A stretch of 64,000 bases of DNA from Orrella marina (GCF_003058465.1 NZ_CP028901.1:2294001-2358000); one strand, 5' to 3'; shown: positions 7,938 through 19,242, numbered from the stretch's first letter. Notes: generated by a model not told the origin, from the sequence alone. Program-made: numbers and translations.

Positions 7938-10900
7938 ATGTCCATCACCGACAATCCAGCATCATCTGAACTACTTTCCCGGCTCAAACCGTCCCAGAGA
8001 ACCAGTCTGGCATGCCCTCCAGGCTCAGGGGACGCCTGGATGCTGGCGGCACTGGCCAGGAAAGCGGGAAAGACGCTGGTTATCATGACCGCCCTTCCAT
8101 TGCAGGCCCAGCGCCTGGCTCAGGAGATCGCGCTGGTCGAGCCCGATTTGCGGGTACGCATGTTGCCAGACTGGGAGACCTTACCCTACGACAGCTTCTC
8201 ACCCCACCAGGATCTTGTTTCCGAGCGACTGCGGACCCTGCATGCGTTGATGCACGGCGAAGTGGATGTTCTGACCGTGCCAATCACAACCGTTCAGTAT
8301 CGTCTCGCCCCACCTTCGTTTCTGGCTGCGTACACATTCTCCTTCAAGCAGAAGGAACGCTTGAATGAAGCGGCGCTGCGAGATCAAATGGTGCTGGCCA
8401 ACTACAGCCACGTCACGCAAGTAACGGCCCCGGGGGAGTTCAGCATTCGCGGGGGCTGATTGACCTGTTCCCGATGGGATCTGCAGTGCCCTACCGACTC
8501 GATATGTTCGACGACGAGATCGAATCTATCAGGGCATTTGACGTCGATACGCAACGCAGCCTGTACCCCGTGCCTGAAGTACAGTTACTGCCGGGACGAG
8601 AATTCCCGCTGGATGAAGATGCGAGGAACCAGTTTCGCTCGCGCTTCAGAGAAGAGTTCGAAGGTGATCCATCGAGGGCCCTGCCCTACCGCGATATTGG
8701 TAACGGGATCGCATTTGCAGGGGTTGAGTACTATCTCCCGCTGTTCTTTGAAGAGACAGCCACGCTGTTTGACTATATTCCTGCCGAGAGTCTTGTAGTC
8801 ACCCACGGAGAACTCGAAACAGCGATGAACCAGTTCATCGCTGATACACAAAGTCGCTATCAGTTTCTCAAGAGTGATCGCGAGCGTCCCATTCTTGAAC
8901 CCGAGATGCTGTTCTTGAAGGCGGACACTGTCTTCGGGTTTCTTCAGCCATTTTCTCGGCTGGCGCTGAGTCAGGAAAGTGTCCACGATGCCTATCGCCC
9001 GGCACCTGAAGTCGCAGTCAGCCGCAAGAGTGAAGATCCACTCTCTAAACTGCGTGCGCTGATATCGACCACGCCTGAGGACTGCAAGATCTTACTGTGT
9101 ACGGATTCGCACGGTCGTCGTGAAACCATCATCCAGATGCTGGCAGAGCACGGCATCAGGCCTGACGCGAATGTCGAGTCATTACAGGATGCACGCCAGG
9201 CCAAAGCGCGATTCAATGTACTGGTCGCTCCGTTCACGAGTGGTTTTGTCTCGGTTGGTGACAAGCTGACGCTACTGACCGAGAATGACCTGTACCCCGG
9301 TCATGCGACCAAGGGACGTCGCTCCGGACGTGACAGGACGCGTGTCTCGGATGTCGAATCGATGATTCGAGATCTTGCCGAGTTACGCGAAGGAGATCCG
9401 ATCGCCCACGTACAACATGGCATTGGTCGTTATCTTGGTCTCATCAACATGGATCTCGGTGATGGAATGATGGAATTTCTTCACCTGGAGTATGCTGGGC
9501 ACAACAAACTGTACGTACCGGTTTCACAGTTGCACGTCATTGCCCGTTATAGCGGAACCGATCCTGAGGCAGCCCCGCTGCATCAGCTTGGTTCTGGTCA
9601 ATGGGACAAAGCCCGCAGAAAGGCGGCCAGACAGGTGCGGGACACTGCGGCCGAGCTGCTCGATCTCTACGCGCGCAGAGCTGCACGTGAAGGCAAGGCG
9701 TTCAAGCTACCGATGGGTGACTATGAAATGTTCACCGAGGGTTTCGGTTTTGAGGAAACAGCCGACCAGTCCAATGCCATTCAGGCTGTCATTCAGGACA
9801 TGACAAGCGGGCGGCCGATGGATAGACTCGTTTGTGGCGACGTCGGTTTCGGAAAGACAGAAGTCGCACTCAGAGCTGCGTTTGTGGCGGTCGCCAACGG
9901 CATGCAGGTCGCCCTGCTCTGTCCAACCACTTTGCTGGCCGAACAGCACGCTCAGACCTTCTCTGACCGATTTGCAGACTGGCCGGTCAACGTTGTCGAA
10001 CTGTCCCGGTTTCGCTCGGCCAAGGAAGTAGCCAAAGCAGTCGCTGGCATCACGGATGGTACGGCTGACATCGTGATCGGTACACACAAGATCCTGTCCA
10101 AAGATGTGCGTTTCAAGCGCCTGGGCCTGATCATTATCGACGAAGAACATCGTTTTGGCGTGCGACAGAAAGAGGCCCTCAAAGCACTGCGAGCAGAGGT
10201 CGATGTGCTCACCTTGACCGCAACGCCCATTCCGAGAACACTTGGCATGTCACTCGAAGGAATTCGGGATTTCTCCGTGATAGCGACTGCGCCGCAGAAG
10301 CGTCTTGCTATCAAGACATTTGTGCGCCGTGAAGACAACAGCTCGATTCGCGAAGCCTTGCTCAGGGAACTCAAACGAGGTGGGCAGGCGTATTTTCTGC
10401 ATAACGAAGTCGATACCATCCAGAACCGGCTGGCCCGCCTGCAGGAACTGGTTCCAGAAGCCCGGATTGCGATCGCGCATGGACAGATGGGTGAGCGTGA
10501 TCTCGAGCAGGTCATGAAGGGGTTTTATCAGCAGCGATTTAACGTGCTGCTGTGCACCACCATTATCGAGACCGGCATTGATGTGCCAACTGCAAACACG
10601 ATCATTATTCATCGTGCGGATCGTTTCGGACTGGCACAGTTACACCAGTTACGTGGTCGGGTTGGACGCTCCCACCACCAGGCATACGCCTACCTTTTGA
10701 CGCCAGGCGAAGACGCCATGACGAAGCAGGCAAAGAAACGGCTCGAGGCGATCCAGGCGATGGAAGAACTCGGTTCCGGCTTCTTTCTGGCGATGCATGA
10801 TCTTGAAATTCGCGGCACAGGTGAAGTCCTTGGCGAGTCCCAGTCAGGCAATATCCAGGAAATCGGCTTTTCGATGTACAACGACATGCTCAACGAAGCA

Positions 10901-11383
10901 ATTCGCGCACTGAAGGCAGGTGAAGAGCCTGACCTGGAGTCGACTGGGAACCCGGGCTGTGAAGTCAACCTCCATACGCCAACGCTACTGCCAAGCGCCT
11001 ATTGCCCGGATATTCATGCAAGACTGAGCATCTACAAGCGCCTCTCAAACGCCAAACAGGTTGATGACCTCATCGCCACGCAAGAAGAGCTGATTGACCG
11101 GTTTGGTAAGCTTCCTCCAGAAACGCAGGCCCTCGTACTATCTCATCGCCTCAGGATCGAGGCGACAGAACTGGGCATCCAGAAAATAGATAGTAACGAT
11201 GAGCAAACGCTCTTTCTGTTCAAACCAGATCCACCAATTGATCCACTCAAGCTGATCGACCTGGTCCAGCAGCGTAAGAACGTCAAGTTTTCTGGTCCAG
11301 ACCGCTTGCGCGCTGAGATCGAGTCTGATGACATCAAGAAACGCTATGAAATCATTCGCACGTTGCTTCGTGCGATGGTTTGA
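7938..11383 (+). pseudogene. mfd: Transcription-repair coupling factor Mfd, interrupted by a single-base frameshift
   Basis: Mfd removes RNA polymerase stalled at lesions and recruits UvrA. The frame starting at ATG 7938 encodes the UvrB-like N-terminus and runs to a TGA at 8457-8459, just after SIRGG. The rest (GLIDLFPMGSAVPYRL onward) continues in another frame to 11383. Adding one G or C to the GGGGGC at 8451-8456 restores a single frame of 1148 codons, exactly the E. coli Mfd length. Downstream are the polymerase-interaction domain (HVQHGIGRYLGL), helicase motifs CGDVGFGKTEVALRA, IIDEEHRFG and TATPIPRT, and an intact C-terminal TRCF domain. Everything except this one base looks functional, so either a real null mutation or a homopolymer reading error. 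Confidence 0.9.
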
Positions 11384-11407
11384 CACTACCCCCATAGAAG
11401 GACTTAC

Positions 11408-12277
11408 ATGGCCCCCACAGACCTCATTGTGCAGTCCCCTGCCCTGGATAAACCCATGATCGAACAGATCGCCGCTCAGGCACAGGCAAACGGAGTGAAC
11501 TGGATTTCCAAGACCGCCGCACGCTTGTATGCGGTTGATGTGAGCGATTCGGATATCCGTTCCATCCGAACATGGTGCGACACCAACGGAGCCGATGTCG
11601 CGTTTGTTGACGCAACGGCTCGCCTGGCAGATTGCCGTGTGCTTGCGATGGACATGGATTCTACGCTGATCAATATCGAGTGTATTGACGAAATCGCTGC
11701 ATTTGCAGGACTAAAGGCCGAAGTTGCCGCAATTACCGAACGTTCAATGCGCGGTGAGATTACTGAATTCAGCGACAGTCTGCGCCTTCGGGTCGGTTAT
11801 CTTGAAGGCCTGGACGCCGAAGTGCTGGAGCAAGTGTATCAACAACGCCTCGAACTGAATCCTGGAGCGGAAAACCTGATTCGAGTAGCCCGGAGTAAAG
11901 GAATCAAGACACTGCTTGTCTCGGGTGGATTTACATTCTTTACAGACCGTCTAAAACAGAGACTGGAGCTTGATGCCGCATTTGCAAATACTCTTGAGGT
12001 GGATGGCAACAATCGCCTGACGGGAAGAGTTGAAGGCAGAATCGTTGATGCCCAAGGCAAAGCTGACTTACTAGCGGAATTTGCAGCCAGGCATTCAGCC
12101 AAGCCAGAGCAGATTATTGCAATCGGAGATGGTGCCAACGATCTGAAGATGCTAGGTATGGCAGGCTACGCTGTCGCGTACAGAGCGAAGCCTGTTGTGC
12201 GCGAGCAAGCACGATATGCACTAAACGTCAGCCCGCTAGATGCCATCCTTCACTGGTTCACTGACGGAAGTAACTGA
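11408..12277 (+). CDS. serB: Phosphoserine phosphatase
   Basis: Last step of serine synthesis, hydrolysing phosphoserine. The 289-residue protein has a weakly conserved ACT-like N-terminal half (1-75) and a HAD phosphatase domain. The catalytic motif DMDSTLINIECIDEIA sits at about residues 81-96, motif II as LLVSGGFTFFTDRL, and motif III as IAIGDGANDLKML. The ATG at 11408 has AAGGA six bases upstream and lies 25 bases after mfd, so the two may be co-transcribed. It is convergent with the nuo operon tail. Confidence 0.96.
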   Translation: MAPTDLIVQSPALDKPMIEQIAAQAQANGVNWISKTAARLYAVDVSDSDIRSIRTWCDTNGADVAFVDATARLADCRVLAMDMDSTLINIECIDEIAAFAGLKAEVAAITERSMRGEITEFSDSLRLRVGYLEGLDAEVLEQVYQQRLELNPGAENLIRVARSKGIKTLLVSGGFTFFTDRLKQRLELDAAFANTLEVDGNNRLTGRVEGRIVDAQGKADLLAEFAARHSAKPEQIIAIGDGANDLKMLGMAGYAVAYRAKPVVREQARYALNVSPLDAILHWFTDGSN

Positions 12278-12310
12278 GACACGTCATAACTCAGGACACT
12301 TACTCGCACG

Positions 12311-12328
12311 CCCTCAACACATTGAGGG
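12311..12328. repeat. Hairpin downstream of serB
   Basis: CCCTCAA and TTGAGGG separated by CACA form a seven-base-pair hairpin 34 bases after the serB stop. No T-run follows on either strand, so it is not a canonical intrinsic terminator; it may stabilise the serB mRNA end. Confidence 0.4.
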
Positions 12329-12414
12329 CAAGGTGATGCGTCCTTTCCAAAACAACAACCCGCCAGCCGACCTGTTAAGACGAGTTCTCCTTTATTGGGG
12401 GATCTACATCTACC

Positions 12415-12438
12415 ATGCCTGTCTGCGAAGACAGGCAT
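12415..12438. terminator. Ten-base-pair hairpin between convergent serB and the nuo operon
   Basis: ATGCCTGTCT and AGACAGGCAT flank a four-base loop, a perfect hairpin 14 bases beyond the DUF2818 stop on the minus strand. It is the obvious candidate for the end of the nuo transcript, but there is no T-run on either strand, so termination strength is uncertain. Confidence 0.5.
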
Positions 12439-12451
12439 CATCAGGGGCGAT

Positions 12452-12757
12452 CTACTTCAAAAGATACCGGTATACAAACCCCGGAAATCCAAGCACCAGA
12501 AAGATACAAAGCGTGATCGCGTAAAACTCCCAGCCAAGCAGGAACGGGTTTGAAAGTGCACTTTCAAATGCAAACCCCAATAACCCGGCCACAAAGTACA
12601 TCACAAGTAGCTCTGCGCACACGAGAAAACCGGACTTTCCAGCCGGATTGCTGGTTTTTAGAACACCAAACACCTTGTCGCTCAGGAACGGCAGGTTGGC
12701 TGCCGCCACTGAAAACACTATCAATATCCAGACTGCAAGCGTCTGATTCAAAATCAA
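12452..12757 (-). CDS. DUF2818 family small membrane protein
   Basis: A 101-residue hydrophobic protein with three or four predicted membrane helices, beginning MILNQTLAVWILIVFSVAAA and ending GFPGFVYRYLLK. The family, DUF2818, is characteristically found directly after nuoN in Burkholderiales; its role is unknown, and a link to complex I is inferred only from position. It starts with TTG, 12 bases after the nuoN stop, with AGGGG in the gap as ribosome binding site. No cysteine pairs or charged catalytic signature are visible. Confidence 0.8.
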   Translation of the reverse strand: MILNQTLAVWILIVFSVAAANLPFLSDKVFGVLKTSNPAGKSGFLVCAELLVMYFVAGLLGFAFESALSNPFLLGWEFYAITLCIFLVLGFPGFVYRYLLK

Positions 12758-12769
12758 CGACCCCTAAGC

Positions 12770-14248
12770 TTAAAGCGAAGCAGCAATCGCCTGGATGCAG
12801 GCAGTCATCAGCCCACCCGGCAAGATTCCCAACAACAGAATAATGCCAGTGTTGATGCCGAGTACCGTGCCAGCAGGACCGGGCACCGACACCACAACTC
12901 GCTCGGCAGACGGCTCATCGAAATACATCACCTTCACCACACGCAGGTAATAGAACGCCCCGATCAGAGAAAAGATGACAGCAACAACTGCAAGCCAGAC
13001 CATTCCTGCTTGAATCACTGCTTGCAGAACAACCAGCTTCGCGTAAAAGCCAACCAGCGGCGGAATACCGGCGAGAGAGAACATCAGCACCAGCAAGACG
13101 CCAGCGAGCGCAGGACTACGTTTGTTCAACCCTTTGAGATCATCAATCGTCTCACACTCATACCCTGCATGAGACAGCAGCATGATCACACCGAAGGTAC
13201 CCAGCGTAGTGAGAACATAGGTGATGATATAGAACAGGGAGGAGCCATATGCCGAAGCATTCACGTTCACCAGACCCTCCGCTGACCCACTCATCAGGCC
13301 CAGCAGCACGAAACCCATGTGCGAGATGGTCGAGTATGCCAGCATCCGTTTGAAGCTCGTCTGCATTATCGCGGTCAAGTTACCAATCGCGAGCGAGAGA
13401 ACCGCCATGATCATCAGCATTGGCTGCCAGTCGAATGTCAGGTCACCAAGACCTGTCACCAGAATGCGCAGCGTCATTGCAAATGCAGCCAGCTTTGGGG
13501 CCGCTGCGATCGCGAGCGTGATAGCCGTCGGCGCGCCGGTGTAAACGTCAGGCACCCACATATGGAATGGAACCGCACCAAGCTTGAACGCAATCCCTGC
13601 AACCAGAAATACCAGACCGAACACCAGGGCCAGTTGCATGTCACTTCCGGAAACAATGGTGTCACCGATATCCTGGAGATCAAGCGATCCAGTTGCGCCA
13701 TACAGCATTGACATGCCATAAAGCATGAAGCCGGAAGCCAGTGAACCCAGGACAAAGTACTTCATGGCTGATTCAGTCGCAGGCGAGTGGTCTCTGCGAA
13801 TGGCGACCAGCGCATAAAGTGCCAGCGACATCAGCTCGAGTCCGAGATACACAGTCAGCAGATTGTTCGCCGAGATCAGCACCATTTGACCAAGCAGCGC
13901 AAGCAGAACGAGAACATAAAGCTCCCCACCGCGAAGCATGTCACGACTCTGTACGTACTCTCGCCCGTAGACAAGGGTGGCAAACACCGCTGCGTACGAC
14001 ACCAGTTTGAGCAGATGAGAAAGGTCGTCGGCAACGAACTGGCCGTGGAACGTCGTACCTTCTGCACCGGACGCCCACTGACTCCAGGTGATCATAAACA
14101 GAAGTACCAGTGTCACATTGCTGAGAATATAGGCCAGGGTCCGCCGGGATTCCATGCTGAATGCATCGATCAGCAAGATCAGCATCGCTGCAACCAGCAA
14201 CACGATCTCAGGTAGGGCAAGCGCAAAGTTGAATTCGTTTAGCATCAT
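12770..14248 (-). CDS. nuoN: NADH-quinone oxidoreductase subunit N
   Basis: One of the three antiporter-like proton-pumping subunits of complex I, in the inner membrane. The 492 residues are hydrophobic with about 14 predicted helices. Signature segments include [15 protein letters not shown], the discontinuous helix region [20 protein letters not shown], and [17 protein letters not shown]. The lysine in FKLGAVPFH and glutamate in GLELMS are the family's proton-path residues. It is last of the core nuo genes, six bases after nuoM. Confidence 0.96.
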   Translation of the reverse strand: MMLNEFNFALALPEIVLLVAAMLILLIDAFSMESRRTLAYILSNVTLVLLFMITWSQWASGAEGTTFHGQFVADDLSHLLKLVSYAAVFATLVYGREYVQSRDMLRGGELYVLVLLALLGQMVLISANNLLTVYLGLELMSLALYALVAIRRDHSPATESAMKYFVLGSLASGFMLYGMSMLYGATGSLDLQDIGDTIVSGSDMQLALVFGLVFLVAGIAFKLGAVPFHMWVPDVYTGAPTAITLAIAAAPKLAAFAMTLRILVTGLGDLTFDWQPMLMIMAVLSLAIGNLTAIMQTSFKRMLAYSTISHMGFVLLGLMSGSAEGLVNVNASAYGSSLFYIITYVLTTLGTFGVIMLLSHAGYECETIDDLKGLNKRSPALAGVLLVLMFSLAGIPPLVGFYAKLVVLQAVIQAGMVWLAVVAVIFSLIGAFYYLRVVKVMYFDEPSAERVVVSVPGPAGTVLGINTGIILLLGILPGGLMTACIQAIAASL

Positions 14249-14254
14249 GTCGGC

Positions 14255-15751
14255 TTACAGTTTTGAGATTGCAACGTGATCAAGCAGTGCCTGAACCGAG
14301 ACATGCATCACATCAGTGAAGGGTTTGGGGTAGATCCCCATGAACAGCACGGCGATAGCCATCACGCCGAGAATCAGGAACTCCCGGTTATTGATGTCCT
14401 GAAGTTTGCCGACCTCTTCGTTAGCAACCGGACCGAAGGCGACGCGCTTGACCATCCAGAGCGAATAAGCCGCACCCAGAATCAATGCTGTGGCTGCGAG
14501 CATACCAATCCAGAAGTTGAACTGGACAGCACCCAGGATGACCATGAACTCCCCGATAAACCCGCTGGTCGCCGGAAGACCGGCGTTGGCCATGGAAAAC
14601 AGCACGAAAAATGTGACGAACTTGGGCATGCGGTTGATTACGCCGCCGAAGTCTGCAATGACGTGCGTGTGCATTCTGTCATACAGCACACCGATACAAT
14701 AGAACATCGCTGCTGAAACGAAGCCGTGGGAAACCATCTGAATGATGCCGCCTTCAAGCCCAACCAGATTGAAGATGAAAAAGCCCAGGGTCACAAATCC
14801 CATGTGTGCGATCGAGGAATAAGCGACCAGCTTTTTCATATCCTTCTGGACCATTGCAACGAATCCAATGTAGATCACTGCGATGAGTGAAAGCGTAATC
14901 ATCAGATCCGACAATCCGATCGACGCATCCGGAGCGATAGGCAATGAAAACCGCAGGAAGCCGTAGGCCCCGAGTTTGAGCATGATCGCGGCAAGAACCA
15001 TCGAACCGCCGGTCGGTGCTTCCGGGTGAGCATCCGGCAACCACGTATGCACCGGCCACATCGGAACCTTGACGGCAAACGCTGCCAGCAGAGCCAGGAA
15101 GATCAGTACCTGCGCCTCATAACCAATCTTCAACTGATGCCACGCAAGAATCTCGAACGTGCCGGACGCTTGCCAGAGATAGATGAAAGCAACCAGCGTC
15201 AGCAAAGACCCCAGCAGCGTGTAAAGGAAGAACTTGAACGCTGCGTACACACGGTTGGGACCACCCCACACACCGATGATGATGTACATCGGGATCAGCG
15301 TAGCCTCAAAGAAAATGTAGAACAACAACCCGTCCAGTGCAGCAAAGACACCCACCATCAAGCCAGACATGATCAGGAATGCTGCCATGTACTGGGCGAC
15401 CCGGTAAGTAATGACTTCCCAGCCAGCCATGACAACGAGCACCGTCACGAAGGCCGTGAGCAACACGAACCAGAGGGAAATCCCGTCTACCCCGAGATGG
15501 TAGAAGACTGGGAAGGCTTCGATCCAGAGAGTTTTCTCAACGAACTGCATTGACGCAGTGCTCGAGTCAAACCCCATGTAGAGCGGAAGCGTCACCGCAA
15601 AACTGATCAATGCACCAGCGAGTGCGAGCCAGCGAGTAAACCCGGGATTATCGTCACGACCAATGGCCAGAACAATCAGACCAAAGACAATCGGAACGAA
15701 AATCGCAAGCGTGAGCCACGGAATAGAAGAAGATGCCATCTCGCCAGCCAT
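14255..15751 (-). CDS. nuoM: NADH-quinone oxidoreductase subunit M
   Basis: Antiporter-like proton-pumping subunit of complex I, 498 residues, about 14 helices. Conserved parts include FEATLIPMYIIIGVWGGPNR (the key Glu of helix 5), VKVPMWPVHTWLPDAHPEAP (pumping Lys and the HTWLPDAH motif) and KKLVAYSSIAHMGFV. The ATG at 15751 overlaps the nuoL stop by one base; a second ATG four codons on (MASSSIPW) is an alternative start. Confidence 0.96.
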   Translation of the reverse strand: MAGEMASSSIPWLTLAIFVPIVFGLIVLAIGRDDNPGFTRWLALAGALISFAVTLPLYMGFDSSTASMQFVEKTLWIEAFPVFYHLGVDGISLWFVLLTAFVTVLVVMAGWEVITYRVAQYMAAFLIMSGLMVGVFAALDGLLFYIFFEATLIPMYIIIGVWGGPNRVYAAFKFFLYTLLGSLLTLVAFIYLWQASGTFEILAWHQLKIGYEAQVLIFLALLAAFAVKVPMWPVHTWLPDAHPEAPTGGSMVLAAIMLKLGAYGFLRFSLPIAPDASIGLSDLMITLSLIAVIYIGFVAMVQKDMKKLVAYSSIAHMGFVTLGFFIFNLVGLEGGIIQMVSHGFVSAAMFYCIGVLYDRMHTHVIADFGGVINRMPKFVTFFVLFSMANAGLPATSGFIGEFMVILGAVQFNFWIGMLAATALILGAAYSLWMVKRVAFGPVANEEVGKLQDINNREFLILGVMAIAVLFMGIYPKPFTDVMHVSVQALLDHVAISKL

Positions 15752-17760
15752 TATTTATATACCAGGATAATGAAAGTGATCAGACCCATCAGGCCAATAA
15801 TCATCGCAAACGCGTAGTGATAGATGTAACCCGACTGCAAATGTCGGCTCACAGCAGAAATTGCACCAACCACCTTTGCCGATCCGTTGACGAGCATGCC
15901 GTCGATCAGACCCTCGTCGGAGCGCTTCCAGAGTACGGTGCCCAGGCAGCGCGCTGCACGTGAAATGACTTTTTCATTGAGCCAGTCGAAGTAGAACTTG
16001 TTGTCCAGCAACGGATACAGCCAGGAGAACGCTTTCTTGATCGACTCGGAGGCTTTGGGATTGATCACGTAGCAGTACCAGGCCACCAAACCGCCGGCGA
16101 GCGCCAGATAAAACGGCAAGGTCACGAATGCATGCAAACCATAGGCGAACCATCCGTGCCATTTGTCGGCAAGCGTGCGCATTGCATCATGCCCGTCATG
16201 CTGGACTGTATTGAGGTAATCAAAGTAGTTCCCGAACAGAAGCGGATCCACAAAAAGCGCACCGGCGATCACGGAGGGCACCGCCAGCATGACTAGCGGC
16301 AGCGTCACTACCCAAGGCGTCTCATGCGGCTTGGCATGCGGATCATGGTGATGATCATCGTGACCATGTTCATCACGCGGTGCCTGGTCATAGCGCTCTT
16401 CCCCGTGAAAGACCACAAAGAAGACCCGGAATGTATATAGTGCCGTCACAAAAGCGCCGAGCAAAACGCAGACGTAGGCAAATTGTGCGCCCCAGACGCC
16501 GGCCGCACCTGCCGCTTCAATGATATGTTCCTTCGAGTAAAAGCCGGCGAAAAACGGAAATGCCGAGAGCGAAAGTCCGCCAAGCAGGAACGTGACATAG
16601 GTGATCGGCATGTATTTGCGCAAACCTCCCATATACCGGATGTCCTGATTGTGATGAACGGCCATGATGACCGAACCCGCGGCAAGGAACAGCAACGCCT
16701 TGAAGAATGCGTGGGTCATCATGTGAAAGATCGCAACTGAGTAGACTGACGCACCAAGCGCGACAGTCATATAACCAAGTTGAGACAGCGTGGAATAGGC
16801 AATCACACGCTTGATATCGTTCTGAACAACCCCCAGGATCCCGAGGAACAATGCACCGAGCGCACCCACGATGATGATGAGCGACAGCGCAGTATTCGAG
16901 AACTCAAACAGTGGCGAGAATCGAGACACCATAAAGATACCTGCGGTCACCATGGTTGCTGCGTGGATCAGCGCAGAAATTGGTGTCGGACCTTCCATGG
17001 AGTCTGGCAGCCATGAGTGCAGCGGAACCTGAGCCGATTTACCCATTGCACCGACAAAGAGACAGATACATGCAACGGTCAGCAACATCCAGTCCGTGCC
17101 TGGCAATGTGAGCCCGGCAAGGTAATCTGCTTTCTCAAACACCTCGCCGTAATTCAGCGTACCGGTGTACGCGAACAGCAGGCCAATGCCAAGCACAAAG
17201 CCGAAGTCACCCACGCGGTTGATGAGGAACGCCTTCATATTGGCGAAGATCGCTGTCGGACGCTCGTAATAGAAACCGATCAACAGATAGGAAACCAGGC
17301 CCACCGCTTCCCAGCCAAAAAACAACTGCAGCATGTTGTTGGCCATGACCAGCATGAGCATCGAGAAGGTGAACAGGGAGATGTAGGCAAAAAATCTTTC
17401 GTAGCCCTCATCCTCAGCCATATACCCGATACTGTAGATGTGAACCATCAGTGAAACCGAGGTCACCACCACCATCATCAGTGCGGTCAAGGGATCAATC
17501 AGGAAACCGATTTCAAGGGTGATGTCACCGATCATGCTCCAGACATACAAGGTGCCGTCAAATCGGGTTCCTCCAAGCACGTCAAACAGCACGATGTAGG
17601 AACAGATTGCCGACAGTGCCACCAAAGCGATGGTGATCCTGTGCGCCATGAATCGACTGACAGGCCGGCCAAGAAAGCCAGTGCCGAACAGCCCCGCAAG
17701 CACTGCACCTAACAACGGTGCAAATGCGATGATCAAATAAATGAAAGGTACGCTAGACAT
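15751..17760 (-). CDS. nuoL: NADH-quinone oxidoreductase subunit L
   Basis: Distal antiporter-like subunit of complex I with the long lateral helix at its C-terminus; 669 residues. Conserved segments are GWEAVGLVSYLLIGFYYERP, GAMGKSAQVPLHSWLPDSME, GPTPISALIHAATMVTAG and KRVIAYSTLSQLGYM. Around residue 470 there is an unusually histidine-rich hydrophilic loop (DEHGHDDHHHDPHAKPHE) between helices; similar loops are known in betaproteobacterial NuoL. It lies 17 bases after nuoK and overlaps nuoM by one base. Confidence 0.96.
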   Translation of the reverse strand: MSSVPFIYLIIAFAPLLGAVLAGLFGTGFLGRPVSRFMAHRITIALVALSAICSYIVLFDVLGGTRFDGTLYVWSMIGDITLEIGFLIDPLTALMMVVVTSVSLMVHIYSIGYMAEDEGYERFFAYISLFTFSMLMLVMANNMLQLFFGWEAVGLVSYLLIGFYYERPTAIFANMKAFLINRVGDFGFVLGIGLLFAYTGTLNYGEVFEKADYLAGLTLPGTDWMLLTVACICLFVGAMGKSAQVPLHSWLPDSMEGPTPISALIHAATMVTAGIFMVSRFSPLFEFSNTALSLIIIVGALGALFLGILGVVQNDIKRVIAYSTLSQLGYMTVALGASVYSVAIFHMMTHAFFKALLFLAAGSVIMAVHHNQDIRYMGGLRKYMPITYVTFLLGGLSLSAFPFFAGFYSKEHIIEAAGAAGVWGAQFAYVCVLLGAFVTALYTFRVFFVVFHGEERYDQAPRDEHGHDDHHHDPHAKPHETPWVVTLPLVMLAVPSVIAGALFVDPLLFGNYFDYLNTVQHDGHDAMRTLADKWHGWFAYGLHAFVTLPFYLALAGGLVAWYCYVINPKASESIKKAFSWLYPLLDNKFYFDWLNEKVISRAARCLGTVLWKRSDEGLIDGMLVNGSAKVVGAISAVSRHLQSGYIYHYAFAMIIGLMGLITFIILVYK

Positions 17761-17777
17761 GAGTGGGTATCTTCCGG

Positions 17778-18089
17778 TCAGCCTTTGAGGTGATCAAGGT
17801 CTTCAACATTGATCGTGTTCATGTTACGGAACAGCAAAACGAGAATGGCCAGGCCAATCGCCGCTTCAGCTGCTGCAACAGTCAGAATGAAGAACACGAA
17901 CACCTGGCCTGCGAGATCGCCGGACCAGCTCGAAAACGCCACGAAGTTCATGTTGGCCGAAAGCAGAATGAGTTCGATCGACATGAGCAACACGATCAGG
18001 TTGCGTCTGTTCAGAAAGATACCGAACACGCCGATCGCGAACAGAATGGCGCCTAGCACCAGAAAGTGGGACAACGTGAGTTCCATCAT
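17778..18089 (-). CDS. nuoK: NADH-quinone oxidoreductase subunit K
   Basis: Small membrane subunit of complex I, 103 residues, three helices, in the region coupling quinone reduction to pumping. The diagnostic stretches are [20 protein letters not shown] (membrane Glu) and [20 protein letters not shown] (second Glu). The start overlaps the nuoJ stop by four bases (ATGA). Full length and ordinary. Confidence 0.96.
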   Translation of the reverse strand: MMELTLSHFLVLGAILFAIGVFGIFLNRRNLIVLLMSIELILLSANMNFVAFSSWSGDLAGQVFVFFILTVAAAEAAIGLAILVLLFRNMNTINVEDLDHLKG

Positions 18090-18706
18090 TGCTTCTCCTC
18101 GGTCTTGCTGTCCACACGCGGTTCGGACGGGATGCTTACCAGACGCATACGGTCCTTGGCACGGACTCTGACTGCAGCGCCGGGATTGTTGTAACGAACA
18201 TCCTTGCGACGACGCAACGTCAGGGAAATGGCAGCCACCATACCGACAAGCAACAACACAGCACCGATCTCGACCGCGTAAACATATTCGGTGTACATGA
18301 GTTCACCCAGTGCGCGGGTATTGTTGAAGTCGTCAGCCATCTGCACTGCCGGTCCCGCATTACCCCAAGTCTGGTTCAGTACGAAAGCCATCTCGACGAC
18401 CATGACCAGGCCAATCAGCAACCCCAGTGGCAGATAGGTCCTTGCGCCGGCTCGCAGCACTTCCATCTTGACGTCCAGCATCATGACAACGAACAGAAAC
18501 AGCACCATCACTGCACCGACGTAGACAAGCACCAGAAGAAGTGCCAGAAACTCGGCGCCAAGCAGCATCCAGATCATTGAAGCGTTGGCAAACGCGAGAA
18601 TCAGGAACAAAACAGCGGTCACAGGACTTTTCGCTGTGATAACCCTGAATGCGGCCACCACCAGGACGGTGGCCAGTATATAGAAGAGGACTGTCGTGAA
18701 TGTCAT
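18086..18706 (-). CDS. nuoJ: NADH-quinone oxidoreductase subunit J
   Basis: Membrane subunit of complex I, 206 residues with five helices. The conserved [20 protein letters not shown], with the helix-3 pi-bulge Tyr and Gly, and [11 protein letters not shown] are present. A polar C-terminal tail of about 40 residues follows the last helix. It is 17 bases after nuoI and overlaps nuoK. Confidence 0.95.
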   Translation of the reverse strand: MTFTTVLFYILATVLVVAAFRVITAKSPVTAVLFLILAFANASMIWMLLGAEFLALLLVLVYVGAVMVLFLFVVMMLDVKMEVLRAGARTYLPLGLLIGLVMVVEMAFVLNQTWGNAGPAVQMADDFNNTRALGELMYTEYVYAVEIGAVLLLVGMVAAISLTLRRRKDVRYNNPGAAVRVRAKDRMRLVSIPSEPRVDSKTEEKQ

Positions 18707-18723
18707 GTCGTCGTCACTAAGCG

Positions 18724-19212
18724 TTAGCGATAAGGTGCATCTTCGGCACGGTTACGGGCGATCTGCTCTTCGTAACGGTCACCGACCGCAAGCAGCATGT
18801 CCTTGGTGAAATACAAGTCACCGCGTTTCTCGCCGTGGTACTCATGAATGTGCGTCTCGACAATTGAATCGACGGGACAGCTCTCTTCGCAAAAACCACA
18901 AAATATGCACTTGGTCAGGTCGATGTCGTAGCGGGTCGTGCGGCGAGTGCCGTCCTCACGCAGATCCGATTCAATCGAAATCGCCATAGCCGGACACACC
19001 GCCTCACACAGTTTGCAAGCAATGCATCGCTCTTCCCCGTTGGGATAGCGACGCAACGCATGCAAACCTCTGAAACGCGGTGACATGGGCGTTTTCTCGT
19101 GGGGATAACGCAGGGTTATCTTCCTCTTGAAAAAATACTTCCCGGTCAATCGCATCCCCTTCAATAACTCGAGGAGCATCAAACTACCAAAAAAATCCTT
19201 GATCGCTTCCAT
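18724..19212 (-). CDS. nuoI: NADH-quinone oxidoreductase subunit I (two 4Fe-4S)
   Basis: Peripheral-arm ferredoxin subunit carrying clusters N6a and N6b. Two complete motifs, [12 protein letters not shown] (near residue 63) and [12 protein letters not shown] (near 102), supply the eight ligands. The N-terminal amphipathic helix ([20 protein letters not shown]) docks on the membrane. 162 residues, the usual betaproteobacterial length. Thirty bases after nuoH. Confidence 0.97.
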   Translation of the reverse strand: MEAIKDFFGSLMLLELLKGMRLTGKYFFKRKITLRYPHEKTPMSPRFRGLHALRRYPNGEERCIACKLCEAVCPAMAISIESDLREDGTRRTTRYDIDLTKCIFCGFCEESCPVDSIVETHIHEYHGEKRGDLYFTKDMLLAVGDRYEEQIARNRAEDAPYR

Positions 19213-19242
19213 TGCTAGCCCTTATATGCTTACGGTTCGCGC

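Noticed and set aside
16780..17016. Open frames opposite the nuo genes
   Set aside because: Shadows of the leftward complex I genes, with His/Gln/Arg-rich translations and no start signals.
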